Below are positions 23,111-31,624 of a stretch of 47,547 nucleotides of DNA, piece by piece. The translations under genes and the position numbers were made by a program. Position 1 is the first letter of the stretch; every line of letters starts with the position of its first letter. Location: positions 1 to 47,547 of the forward strand of contig JAJEIY010000018.1 in assembly GCA_022828085.1 (NCBI GenBank), given 5' to 3'. The notes under the pieces are model-generated. The model saw only the letters and a list, made by a program, of their open reading frames with translations, did not search any database and was not told the origin of the DNA. The DNA is from Acidobacteriota bacterium (GTDB taxonomy: Bacteria > Acidobacteriota > Vicinamibacteria > Marinacidobacterales > Marinacidobacteraceae).

Positions 23111-26100
23111 GCGCGCCCCCCCCCACCCGGTGCGCCCCCGGGCGGCCGGGCGGGGCGGGAGGGGACGCGGGTCCGCCTCGACCGCCGCCATGATCTCGGC
23201 GATGGCGCGTTCGAGTTGCGGGTCGCCCCCCTCGATGACCGACTTCGGGTCGTTCTCGACCTCGATGTCGGGGTCCACGCCGTAGCCCTCGATCACCCAC
23301 TCGCCTTCCGCGGATGCGAAACCGAACTCGGGGACGTTCACCCCGCCGCCGTCCATCAGCGCGCCGCGGTTCGTGATCCCGATGACGCCGCCCCAGCTCC
23401 GCTTGCCGATCAGGGGGCCGAGCCCGGCCTTCTTGAACATCGCGGGGAAGATGTCGCCGTCCGAGCCCGAGTTCTCGTCGAGCAGGCAGACGAGGTGCGG
23501 CGGCGGAACGACGCCCGGGTAGGTGCTCGCCGCCTCGTTCGTCCGCGAGTAACCGAGCGAGAGGATCTCGCGCCGGAAGCGCTCGATGAGCATCTGGGAG
23601 ATGTTCCCGCCGCCGTTCCGGCGCACGTCCACGATCATCCCCTCGCGGCGGACCTGGCTGTAGTACCACTTGATGAACTCGCGGATGCCGTTCGCGCCCA
23701 TGTCGGGGATGTGGATGTAGCCGATCCGGCCCCCGGTGGCCTCCTCGACGCGCCGGCGGTTCGCCTCGATGTCGTTCAGGTAGATCAGCGGGTCCTCGTC
23801 GGAAACCGGCTGGAAGGTCGCCTTCCGGGCCCCCTCGAACGCCGGCTCGGCGTTCACCGTGAACTCGATCGGCCGGCCGGACTTGTGGAGGAGCTGCCGG
23901 TAGGGGCTCTCGTCCCCCCGGAGTTCCACGCCGTCGATGGCGAGCAGGTAGTCCCCCTCGGAGACGTTCACGCCGACCTCCCGGAGGGGCGAGCGGTAGC
24001 GCGCCTCCTCGTTGTGGCCCTCGAAGATCCGCGCGATCCGGTAGCGCCCGGCGTCCGCGTCCCACGCGAACCGCGCCCCGGGGAAGCCGGCGCCGGGCCG
24101 GTCCGGGACCTCCATGTCGCCGCCCTGGATGTAGGCGTGCGAGACCTGGAGCTCGGCGATCATCTCGTTGATGACGTAGTTCAGGTCGGACCGGTGCTCG
24201 ACGTAGGGCAGGAGCGACCGGTAGCGGGCGCGCAGGTCGTCCCAGTCGTGCCCGTGCAGGTTCTCGACGTAGAAGAAGTCGCGGAACCGCCGCCACACCT
24301 CGTCGAAGATCTGCACCCACTCGGCCTTCGGGTCCCGGTCCGCCTCGAGCCCGGCGGTGGAGACCGTCTTCTTCGATGACCCGGTGTCGGTCCCGATGTT
24401 GTAGCGGTTGAACGCGCTGCCTTCGCGAACCGCGACCGTCTTCCCGTCCGCACTCACCGCGTAGCCGGAAATCCCGGCGGCCAGCGTCCCCGACGTCCGC
24501 GCGCTCAGGTCGAAGACCCTCAGTTCCGGCGGGCTCGGGGCGCTCCGCCCGTAGAAGAACGCGGAGGTCTTCGCGTACAGGAGGAACCCGTCCACCGCGG
24601 CGAGCCCCTGGTAGTTGTCCTCGTCCACGGGCACCCGCATGACCCGGTCCTGCAGGCCGTCGAAGACGATCCCGATCGGGCCTTCCGCATCCCCGGCGTC
24701 CTCCTCGTCGTCGCCATCCTCAGCGCCGTCCTCCGCGGGCGCCGGCTCCTCGTCGCTCTCCGGCGGGAAAAGATGCGGCACGTCGGGACGGAGCGCCACC
24801 GCGTAGATGCCGCTCTCCCGGTCGAGCGCGTAGTTCCACTCGAAGTCCGCGATCTGCGGCTGGAACATCCGGTCGCTGATGTAGAAGAGGTAGTCGCCCT
24901 TGGCGCCCCAGGCCGGCGAGAACTCGTTGAAGTAGGGCCCGGTCACCCGGCGCAGCTCGCCGTCGCCCGCCGACCAGATGTAGATGGACGAGAACCCGCC
25001 CGGGTCGTTCAGGCTCATGGCGAGGTGCCCGCTCCGGGGCGACCAGACGTAGTCGTTCGCCTGCCCGTGCCTCTCGTCCGCGACCTCGACGACGGTCTTG
25101 TCCGCGACGGTGACCACGAAGACGCGGCCCTCCTTGTCGCTGAAGGCGATCCGGCTGCCGTCCGGCGACCAGACCGGGTTGTAGCGCATCGCCCGGCCCC
25201 GCTCGGTGAGCTGCTCGGCCTCGCCGCCGCCCTGGGGCACGACGTAGATCTCCTCCTCCCCGCTCGCGTCGGAGATGTAGGCGATCCGGGTTCCGTCCGG
25301 AGACCAGGCGGGCCACTTCTCGTGGGCGCCGGGACTCGCCACCACGGTGCGCGTCGCGCCCTTCTCCACCGGGGCCGAGAAGAGCTCGCCGCGCGCCGCG
25401 AAGACCAGGCGCTGCCCGGTCGGCGAGATGTCGAAGTGCTCGATGTTGCCGGCCGCCGAGACCCGGGAGGGCCGGCTGTGGAGGCCGTCGGTGGGAACCG
25501 TGATCGCGATGGGGACGGAGGTCCCGTCGCCGTTCGTGTCGAGCAGATGCAGCGTGCCCGCCTGCTCGAAGACGATCCGTCCCGCCGCGTCGGCGCCCGG
25601 CCAGCGGAGGTCCCAGGTGTCCGAGTCGGTCCAGCTCCGGGTCTCACCGCTCTCGGTGTCGTAGGAATACAGGTTGTTCGTTCCCCCGCGGTCCGAAGTG
25701 AAGAAGATCCGGGACCCGATCCACATGGGATCACGGTCGGAGCGCGGGTCGTCGGTGATCTGCGTCAGCTCCCGGCTCTCCAGCTCGAAGATGTAGAGGT
25801 CCTGCGCCCAGCCGCCCGCGTAGCGCTTCCAGGCGCGGAAGTCCCGGAAGAGCGGCGAATAGACCACGCTGCCGCCGTCCGGGGACCAGGCCCCGGCCCC
25901 GGCGCGCGGCAGCGGGAGCGCCGTCGGCAGCCCCCCGCCCCGCGCGACCTCGTGGAGCCGGCCCTCGCCCACTCCGTTTCCGTCGCGGAGCGAGCGGAAC
26001 AGGATCCGCTCGCCGTCGGGCGACCAGTCGTAGACGATGTTGTCGAAGCCCCAGCGGGTCGGCAGCGGCCCGGTCGCCGGATAGAACGTCAACTGCTTGG

Positions 26101-26395
26101 GCGCCCCGCCTCCCGAGGGCATCACGTAGACCTGTTCGTCGCCGTCGTACTGGCCGGTGAAGGCGATCTGGCTCCCGTCGGGCGAGAACCGCGCGAAGAG
26201 CTCGCGGCCCGGATGGGAGGTCAGCCGCACGGCGGTTCCACCGGTTGCCGCGGCCGACCACAGGTCGCCCGCGTAGGTGAAGACGACCCGGTCACCGTGG
26301 ATGTCGGGGAAGCGGAGGAGCCGCGTCTCCGCATCCGCGGGGCTCGCAAGCGCCGCGAAAGCAGTGGTCAGCAGGATCGAAACAAAGGTGCGCAT
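23051..26395 (-). CDS. Tricorn-type protease with signal peptide (S41 family)
   Basis: A 1114-residue exported protease. Residues 1-23 are a signal peptide (LLTTAFAALASPADAE). Residues about 30-650 carry repeated PD40/WD40-like strands (FSPDGSQIAFTG, WSPDGTRIAYIS and similar), forming the tricorn beta-propellers. A low-complexity acidic linker (EEDAGDAE) follows, then a helical C1 region (WRRFRDFFYVENLHGHDW), a PDZ domain (VNVSEGDYLLAIDGVEL) and the S41 core with catalytic S978 in ENSGSDGD. Tricorn proteases degrade oligopeptides; a signal peptide places this one in the periplasm. ATG 26395 is preceded by GAGGAAACCC. The last 30 or so residues (GRTGWGGARRPGPRV onward) are encoded by the dispersed repeat segment and are probably not native. 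Confidence 0.9.
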   Translation of the reverse strand: MRTFVSILLTTAFAALASPADAETRLLRFPDIHGDRVVFTYAGDLWSAAATGGTAVRLTSHPGRELFARFSPDGSQIAFTGQYDGDEQVYVMPSGGGAPKQLTFYPATGPLPTRWGFDNIVYDWSPDGERILFRSLRDGNGVGEGRLHEVARGGGLPTALPLPRAGAGAWSPDGGSVVYSPLFRDFRAWKRYAGGWAQDLYIFELESRELTQITDDPRSDRDPMWIGSRIFFTSDRGGTNNLYSYDTESGETRSWTDSDTWDLRWPGADAAGRIVFEQAGTLHLLDTNGDGTSVPIAITVPTDGLHSRPSRVSAAGNIEHFDISPTGQRLVFAARGELFSAPVEKGATRTVVASPGAHEKWPAWSPDGTRIAYISDASGEEEIYVVPQGGGEAEQLTERGRAMRYNPVWSPDGSRIAFSDKEGRVFVVTVADKTVVEVADERHGQANDYVWSPRSGHLAMSLNDPGGFSSIYIWSAGDGELRRVTGPYFNEFSPAWGAKGDYLFYISDRMFQPQIADFEWNYALDRESGIYAVALRPDVPHLFPPESDEEPAPAEDGAEDGDDEEDAGDAEGPIGIVFDGLQDRVMRVPVDEDNYQGLAAVDGFLLYAKTSAFFYGRSAPSPPELRVFDLSARTSGTLAAGISGYAVSADGKTVAVREGSAFNRYNIGTDTGSSKKTVSTAGLEADRDPKAEWVQIFDEVWRRFRDFFYVENLHGHDWDDLRARYRSLLPYVEHRSDLNYVINEMIAELQVSHAYIQGGDMEVPDRPGAGFPGARFAWDADAGRYRIARIFEGHNEEARYRSPLREVGVNVSEGDYLLAIDGVELRGDESPYRQLLHKSGRPIEFTVNAEPAFEGARKATFQPVSDEDPLIYLNDIEANRRRVEEATGGRIGYIHIPDMGANGIREFIKWYYSQVRREGMIVDVRRNGGGNISQMLIERFRREILSLGYSRTNEAASTYPGVVPPPHLVCLLDENSGSDGDIFPAMFKKAGLGPLIGKRSWGGVIGITNRGALMDGGGVNVPEFGFASAEGEWVIEGYGVDPDIEVENDPKSVIEGGDPQLERAIAEIMAAVEADPRPLPPRPAARGRTGWGGARRPGPRVSPRHGRCSPPPTS

Positions 26396-26591
26396 GATGG
26401 GTTTCCTCGGATCGTTGACGGGTGGCGGTACTTTGGCCTGGGGAGGGGCCCGCCTTCTCGAACGGATGCGGGCCGCGATCGTTCCGTCGGGCGTGCGAAC
26501 GCCGACCCGCGGATTCTCCCCGGGACCAGGTGACCTTGCTGCGGCCCCCGCCCGGCCCGCGTACACTCCCGCCTCCGGGGATGGAAACCAA

Positions 26592-28295
26592 TTGAACCGA
26601 TACCTGAGGGGGCTCCGTTCGGAATTCCGGCGGGTCGTTCCCGAGGGGTACTCGCTGTCGGATCTTTCCGCGGACCTCTCGGCGGGTCTGACCGTTTCCG
26701 TGGTCGCCCTGCCGCTCGGCCTGGTGGTCGCGATCGCCGCCGGCGCGAGCCCGGACAAGGGCCTCGTCGGCATCATCATCGGCGGGGCCGTCATCGCGCT
26801 CTTCACCGCCAGCCGCTTCCAGATCGGCGGCCCCACCGAGGCCTGCATCCTGATCGCGGTGGTCGTCATCGAGATGTTCGGCTACGAGGGCCTCCTCACG
26901 GCGAGTCTGCTCGCCGGGCTCTTCCTGCTGGCGATGGCCATCACCCGGGTCGGGATCCTGATCGAGGCCATGCCGCAGGCGGTCATCACCGGGTTCGTGA
27001 CCGGGATGGGGCTGATCATCTTCACCGGACAGATCGTGCCCTTCCTGGGGCTCGCCGGCTCGGTGCACGCCCACGACCACGGCGGCGCCGAGCACTCGCA
27101 TTCGTTCCTCTTCATCATCGAGGGCGTCCTCGACCGGCTCGGCAACTTCGACATCACCACGTTCGCGGTCGGCGCCGCCTCCCTGCTCGCGGTGGTGCTG
27201 GTCAAACGGTATCTGCCCAGGCTGCCGTCCTACGTGATGGGTCTCGCGGTCGGCGCCCTCGCGACCTGGGGGCTGGGGCTCGACGTCGCGACCATCGGCG
27301 GCACCTTCGGGGAGCTGCCCAACCGGCTGCCGCTGCCCCTGATTCCCTCGCTCGACCTGTGGGCGAGCCTCCTGCCCTACGCGGTCGCCATCGCCTTCCT
27401 GTCGAGCGCCGAGTCCCTGCTGGCGGCCTCGATGGCGAGCCGTTCCCGCGGCGCGCCCAGCCGTCCCAACCGCGAGTTCACCGCGCTCGGCCTCGGGAAC
27501 ATCGCGACCGCCATCTGGGGAGGCTTCCCGGTCGGCGGCTGCGTGGCGCGCACCGCGACCTGTCTGGCGTCGGGGGCGCGGTCGCCGCTCGCCGGACTGT
27601 TCCACGCGGTCTTCGTGGCCCTCTTCGTCCTGTTCTTCTCGTGGGCCCTCGAGTTCATTCCACTGACCTCGCTGGCCGCGGTGCTGCTGGTGGTCGCCGG
27701 CAGGATGGTCGAAATGGACAGGATGCGAGTCATCTGGCGAGCCCCCATCGGGGACCGGATCATCCTGGTCGGGACGCTCGGGACCACGCTCTTCTGGGAC
27801 CTGCGCTTCGTCCTTCCGGTCGGGCTCGCGCTCGCGGCGGTCATCTTCATCCAGCGCGTCTCCGGGATCTTCGAAGTCCGGCGCGGCGACGCGGCGCTCT
27901 TCGATTCGGAGGAGATGGTGCATACGCGGCCTCTCCCCTTCGAGATGCCGGAAGGCGTCGAGATGTTCACCTTCCGGGGGGCCCTCTTCTACGGGACGGT
28001 GAGCAGCCTCTCGGACCTGCTGTCGCGGGCCGGCGATGAGCGGCCGTGCTGCGTCTTCGGGATGCGGAACGTGTATTTCATCGACCCGACCGCGTGCCTC
28101 CTGCTGATGGACCTGGCCCGCAGCCTGCGGCGGAGCGGAACCACGTGCTACTTCTGGGGCGTCCAGCCCGAGGTGGCGGAGGTCATGCACGCCACCGACT
28201 TCAAGCCGGAAGAGGGCATCTTCTTCTTCCCCGACGCCGCGACCGCGGTGGAAGCGGCCGCCGAGCGCGCCGCGGCTGACCGCGCTGGCGGCTGA
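26592..28295 (+). CDS. SulP-family anion transporter with STAS domain
   Basis: A 567-residue SLC26/SulP transporter. About 10-12 transmembrane helices run from residue 25 to 420 and include the family motif region LSAGLTVSVVALPLGLVVAIAAG, ALFTASRFQIGGPTEACIL and FPVGGCVARTATCLASGARS. A C-terminal STAS domain (about residues 440-560) follows, with MRNVYFIDPTACLLL. SulP proteins carry sulfate, bicarbonate or dicarboxylates. A His-rich loop (AHDHGGAEHSHS) lies near residue 160. The start is taken as TTG 26592, as no ATG or GTG fits near the family's N-terminus; TACACT at 26562 may be the -10 box. The M19 gene starts 2 bases after its stop. Confidence 0.87.
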   Translation: MNRYLRGLRSEFRRVVPEGYSLSDLSADLSAGLTVSVVALPLGLVVAIAAGASPDKGLVGIIIGGAVIALFTASRFQIGGPTEACILIAVVVIEMFGYEGLLTASLLAGLFLLAMAITRVGILIEAMPQAVITGFVTGMGLIIFTGQIVPFLGLAGSVHAHDHGGAEHSHSFLFIIEGVLDRLGNFDITTFAVGAASLLAVVLVKRYLPRLPSYVMGLAVGALATWGLGLDVATIGGTFGELPNRLPLPLIPSLDLWASLLPYAVAIAFLSSAESLLAASMASRSRGAPSRPNREFTALGLGNIATAIWGGFPVGGCVARTATCLASGARSPLAGLFHAVFVALFVLFFSWALEFIPLTSLAAVLLVVAGRMVEMDRMRVIWRAPIGDRIILVGTLGTTLFWDLRFVLPVGLALAAVIFIQRVSGIFEVRRGDAALFDSEEMVHTRPLPFEMPEGVEMFTFRGALFYGTVSSLSDLLSRAGDERPCCVFGMRNVYFIDPTACLLLMDLARSLRRSGTTCYFWGVQPEVAEVMHATDFKPEEGIFFFPDAATAVEAAAERAAADRAGG

Positions 28296-28297
28296 AG

Positions 28298-29371
28298 ATG
28301 GAACGACGCACCTTCCTCGGCCTGATGGCCGCGTCCCTCGCCGCCCGCCGTTCACCGGCGCAGCAGCCTCCCCGCAACCCGGCGATCGACGCCCTCTACG
28401 ACCGGTCGGTCGTCATCGATTCCCTGGCGGTGGGGTACGAGTGGGACGAGGTCGAGTACGACGCCGTCGAGCGGTCCGGATACACGGGGATCCAGACCAC
28501 GCTGTCCAGCAACAACTTCCAGGTCGCGGCGCGCGCTCTCGCCGAGTGGCATGGCCGCATCCGCGAGAACCCCGACAAGCTGCTCCTCGCCACGAAGGCG
28601 GCCCACATCGAGCAGGCGAAGGCGGAGGGGAAGATGGCGGTGGTCTTCGGCTTCCAGAACGCCACCATGCTGGAAGGCGTGCTCGAGAACCTCGACCCGC
28701 TCTACGAGCTCGGCGCGCGCTGCATCCAGCTCACCTACAACTCCCAGAACCGGCTCGGCAGCGGCTGCACCGAGCGGGTGGACGGCGGCCTCTCCGACTT
28801 CGGCGTCGAGGTGGTCGGGCGGATGAACGAGCTCGGCATCATCGTGGACCTCTCCCACTGCGGGCGGCAGACCTCCATGGACGGCATCGAGGTTTCCCGG
28901 CGTCCCGCGGCGTTCACCCACACGTTCTGCGAGGCGATCTACAACGACCACCCGCGCGCCAAGACCGACGGGCAGATCCGCGCCATGTCCGACAAGGGCG
29001 GGATCACCGGCATCGCGAGCCTCGGCTACTTCGTGGGGCCCGACCCGGACAGCTCCCTCGAGGACTACGTGAACCACATCCTGCACGCGGTGGACGTCGG
29101 CGGCATGGAGCACGTAGGGGTCTCGACCGACCACGCGATCCGCGGGCTGAGGTCTTGGGCCACCCGCGAGAACTGGTACGAGCCCCGGCTCCGCAACTTC
29201 AAGCCGAGCTACCGCGTGCGCTGGCCTCCCTTCATCGAGGGTCTCGACGAGCCCGAGCGGTTCCGCAACGTCGCGCACGCGCTCGACCGGCGGGGCGTCG
29301 CCGAGGTGGACATCGCGAAGATCCTGGGCGGGAACTGGCTCCGCTACTTCCGCGAAATCTTTGGCGGGTAG
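28298..29371 (+). CDS. M19 membrane-dipeptidase-like protein with Tat-type signal
   Basis: A 357-residue protein starting MERRTFLGLMAASLAARR, a twin-arginine-like export signal. The body is M19 (renal dipeptidase) fold: VVFGFQNATMLEG, CIQLTYNSQNRLGSG, IIVDLSHCG, FTHTFCEAIYNDHPRAKTD and HVGVSTDHA carry the later metal and substrate residues. The first metal site normally uses His-x-Asp near residue 45 and a bridging Glu; here the region reads VVIDSLAVG and FQN, so these ligands are partly changed. It may cleave dipeptides or beta-lactam-like amides, or be a variant with another metal arrangement. It overlaps nothing, follows the SulP gene after 2 bases and is probably co-transcribed. Confidence 0.82.
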   Translation: MERRTFLGLMAASLAARRSPAQQPPRNPAIDALYDRSVVIDSLAVGYEWDEVEYDAVERSGYTGIQTTLSSNNFQVAARALAEWHGRIRENPDKLLLATKAAHIEQAKAEGKMAVVFGFQNATMLEGVLENLDPLYELGARCIQLTYNSQNRLGSGCTERVDGGLSDFGVEVVGRMNELGIIVDLSHCGRQTSMDGIEVSRRPAAFTHTFCEAIYNDHPRAKTDGQIRAMSDKGGITGIASLGYFVGPDPDSSLEDYVNHILHAVDVGGMEHVGVSTDHAIRGLRSWATRENWYEPRLRNFKPSYRVRWPPFIEGLDEPERFRNVAHALDRRGVAEVDIAKILGGNWLRYFREIFGG

Positions 29372-29420
29372 ACGCGCCGGCGTCCACACCGGCATCGCCC
29401 ATCGGGAGCACAGCGCAACG

Positions 29421-29514
29421 GCTTGGACTCTCTACCTTTTTGCAAGGGGTGAGAACCAGTCTGGCAGGAGCCGGACCGGTTCTCACCCCTTGCAAAATGG
29501 TAGAGAGTCCAAGC
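29421..29514. repeat. Long inverted repeat (37-bp arms, 20-base loop)
   Basis: Arms 29421-29457 and 29478-29514 are complementary at 36 of 37 positions. They begin GCTTGGACTCTCTACC and include TTGCAAGGGGTGAGAACC. The outer ends (GGCTTGGA / TCCAAGCCGG) and the adjacent tail (CGGCGCAATCACGGCG, then CTTGACCGA) are those of the REP family, but the two short GC hairpins are replaced by one long, less GC-rich stem. It lies in the 163-base gap between the M19 gene and the homocysteine methyltransferase. The strength of the stem suggests transcription-terminating or RNA-processing activity. Confidence 0.85.
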
Positions 29515-29534
29515 CGGCGGCGCAATCACGGCGC

Positions 29535-30491
29535 TTGACCGAGCACGGCGCGCCGCCATCCAGGGACGGCGATTCTCCCGACCCCCTCATCCTCGACGGC
29601 GGACTCGCCACCGAACTCGAAGCCGACGGGTTCGACCTGAACCACCCGCTCTGGTCGGCGAAGGTGCTGATCGAAACGCCGCAGGCGGTCCGCGCCGTCC
29701 ACGCCCGCTTTCTCGCGGCAGGGGCCGACTGCATCATCTCGGCCACCTACCAGGCGAGCTTCCCCGGCCTCTTGCGCCACGGACTCCCGGACAAGGAATC
29801 GGAACGCCTGTTCCGCTTCGCGGTGCAGCTCGCCGCGGAGGAACGGAACCGGTTCTGGCGCGATCCGGCCAACCGGGAGGGACGCCGGCGGCCGCTGGTG
29901 GCCGCCAGCGTCGGACCGTACGGCGCGTTCCTGGCCGACGGCTCCGAATACACCGGCGACTACCCCGCCGATGACGCCGCGCTGGCCGCCTTCCACTGGC
30001 GGCGACTCGAACTCCTCGCCCGGTCGGGCGCCGACCTGCTGGCGATCGAAACGATCCCCTCCGCCCGCGAGGGGCGCGTGCTCCGGCGCCTGCTGGAACG
30101 GCTCGAGGACCCGCCGCCGGCGTGGCTGTCCTTCACGTGCCGGGACGGAGCCCGCCTCTCGGACGGAACACCGGTGCAGGAGATCGCGGCCGATCTCGCC
30201 GGCTGCACGCGCATCCCGTGGATCGGCGTGAACTGCACCGCCCCGAAACACCTCGCCGCGCTGATCCCGAAGATCGGGGCCGCGACCGGCAAGCCGGTGG
30301 TCGCCTATCCGAACGGGGACGGCCGCTGGGACCCGGTGCGAAAGGTCTGGGAGACGCCCGCCGAGACGGCGGACCTGCCGCGGCTCGCCGTGGAGTGGCG
30401 GCGCCTGGGCGCGGCCCTGATCGGCGGTTGCTGCCGGACCCGCCCGCGGGACATCCGCGGAGTCCGCGCGGCGCTCCGGAACCGGGCCTGA
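29535..30491 (+). CDS. mmuM: Homocysteine S-methyltransferase
   Basis: A 318-residue zinc-dependent methyltransferase of the MmuM/betaine-homocysteine methyltransferase family. LILDGGLATELEADGFDL opens the barrel. The zinc ligands are the Cys in WIGVNCTAP and the adjacent pair in IGGCCRTRP, and ATYQASFPGL and SVGPYGAFLADGSEYTGDY are conserved. It methylates homocysteine with S-methylmethionine or S-adenosylmethionine to give methionine. The only usable start is TTG 29535, which lies in the repeat tail (CTTGACCGA) flanking the inverted repeat, so the element seems to have supplied the translation start. Confidence 0.85.
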   Translation: MTEHGAPPSRDGDSPDPLILDGGLATELEADGFDLNHPLWSAKVLIETPQAVRAVHARFLAAGADCIISATYQASFPGLLRHGLPDKESERLFRFAVQLAAEERNRFWRDPANREGRRRPLVAASVGPYGAFLADGSEYTGDYPADDAALAAFHWRRLELLARSGADLLAIETIPSAREGRVLRRLLERLEDPPPAWLSFTCRDGARLSDGTPVQEIAADLAGCTRIPWIGVNCTAPKHLAALIPKIGAATGKPVVAYPNGDGRWDPVRKVWETPAETADLPRLAVEWRRLGAALIGGCCRTRPRDIRGVRAALRNRA

Positions 30492-30532
30492 ACGACTTCC
30501 GTCCGGCTTGCGGATTCTCTTGGCCGCGTCTC

Positions 30533-30559
30533 GTGACAGATGTGACGGTCGTCTGTTAC
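30533..30559. promoter_or_regulatory. Imperfect palindrome upstream of the metal-efflux operon, candidate operator
   Basis: GTGACAGATG and CGTCTGTTAC flank a 7-base centre; 8 of 10 positions are symmetrical. It lies 46 bases upstream of the CDF start codon, where an operator for a metal-responsive repressor or activator would be expected. No regulator gene is adjacent. Confidence 0.45.
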
Positions 30560-30604
30560 ATTCGGGCCACTTCGCCTTCGTGAATCGCGACGGGCGCAAC
30601 GAAC

Positions 30605-31576
30605 TTGACGCAACCAGGCAGTCCCGACGCCGGCCAACCGGGAACCGAACCGGCCCATTCCGGGGACGCGGCCGGCGCGGACCGCAAGAGCCTGTGGATC
30701 GGGCTGGTGCTGGTCGGCGGGTTCACGCTCGCGGAGGCCGTCGCCGGCTTCTGGGCGGGCAGCCTGATCCTGCTCGCCCACGCGGGGCACATGCTCGCGG
30801 ACGCCGTGTCCATCGGGATCGGGCTCGTGGCGGTGCGTTTCTCCGGCCGGTCGGCCACCGCGGAGCGGACGTACGGCTTCCATCGCACGGAAGTCCTTGC
30901 CGCCCTGGTGAACGCGCTGGTGCTGTGGGCGATCGCCCTCGCCGTGCTGTTCGAGGGATACCGCCGCCTTTCCGACACGCCCGAGGTTCAGGGCGGCGTG
31001 CTGCTGGCCGTGGGATCGATCGGTCTCGTGGTGAACATCTCGGCCGTCTGGCTCATGCACGGATCGGCCCAGCGGAACACCACCATCCAGGGTGTTTTCC
31101 AGCACATGATCACCGACCTGCTGGGGTCGGTGGCCGTCGTCGTGGCGGGGGTGCTGGTCTGGGCCTTCGGCTGGCACGTGTCGGATCCGGTCCTGAGCCT
31201 GCTGATCGGCGCCCTGATCCTTTCGAGCACCTGGCGCCTGCTGTCCAAGGTGGTTCAGGTGCTGCTGGAAGGCACTCCGGAGCACATCGACGTCTACGCG
31301 CTCTGTTACCAGATCGAGCAGCTCGAGGGCGTCACGCTCATTCACGACGTCCACTGCTGGACCCTGGCTCCCGGATACGACGCGATGACCGCGCACATCC
31401 TGGTGGAGCCGGGCTACGGATCGGGAGACGGCCGTGACTCCATGCTCGACCGGATCAGGGAGATCGCCTACAAGGAATTCAACATCCGGCACATCACGAT
31501 CCAGGTGGAAACCACGGCCGGCCGCTGCCTCGAAGCGCACCACGTGGACCACCTGCTGGCGACCGCGCGTATGTAG
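30605..31576 (+). CDS. czcD: CDF-family cation efflux protein (CzcD/ZitB type)
   Basis: A 323-residue cation diffusion facilitator with six predicted helices between residues about 30 and 215 and a cytoplasmic C-terminal domain. The metal-site motifs HMLAD (second helix) and HMITD (fifth helix) both have the HxxxD form typical of zinc-transporting members. The C-terminal domain holds IHDVHCWTL and a His-containing end (EAHHVDHLL). It exports Zn and related divalent ions from the cytoplasm by proton antiport. The start is taken as TTG 30605. It is the first gene of an operon with czcCBA. Confidence 0.9.
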   Translation: MTQPGSPDAGQPGTEPAHSGDAAGADRKSLWIGLVLVGGFTLAEAVAGFWAGSLILLAHAGHMLADAVSIGIGLVAVRFSGRSATAERTYGFHRTEVLAALVNALVLWAIALAVLFEGYRRLSDTPEVQGGVLLAVGSIGLVVNISAVWLMHGSAQRNTTIQGVFQHMITDLLGSVAVVVAGVLVWAFGWHVSDPVLSLLIGALILSSTWRLLSKVVQVLLEGTPEHIDVYALCYQIEQLEGVTLIHDVHCWTLAPGYDAMTAHILVEPGYGSGDGRDSMLDRIREIAYKEFNIRHITIQVETTAGRCLEAHHVDHLLATARM

Positions 31577-31624
31577 GCGGAGAGGCCGCCAAGGCATCCG
31601 CCTTGACGGCCAGGGGAGGGGACA

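Noticed and set aside
21986..24379. Long plus-strand open frame across the SDR, CsaA and tricorn genes
   Set aside because: It runs antisense to three recognised genes and has low-complexity RPG-rich composition.
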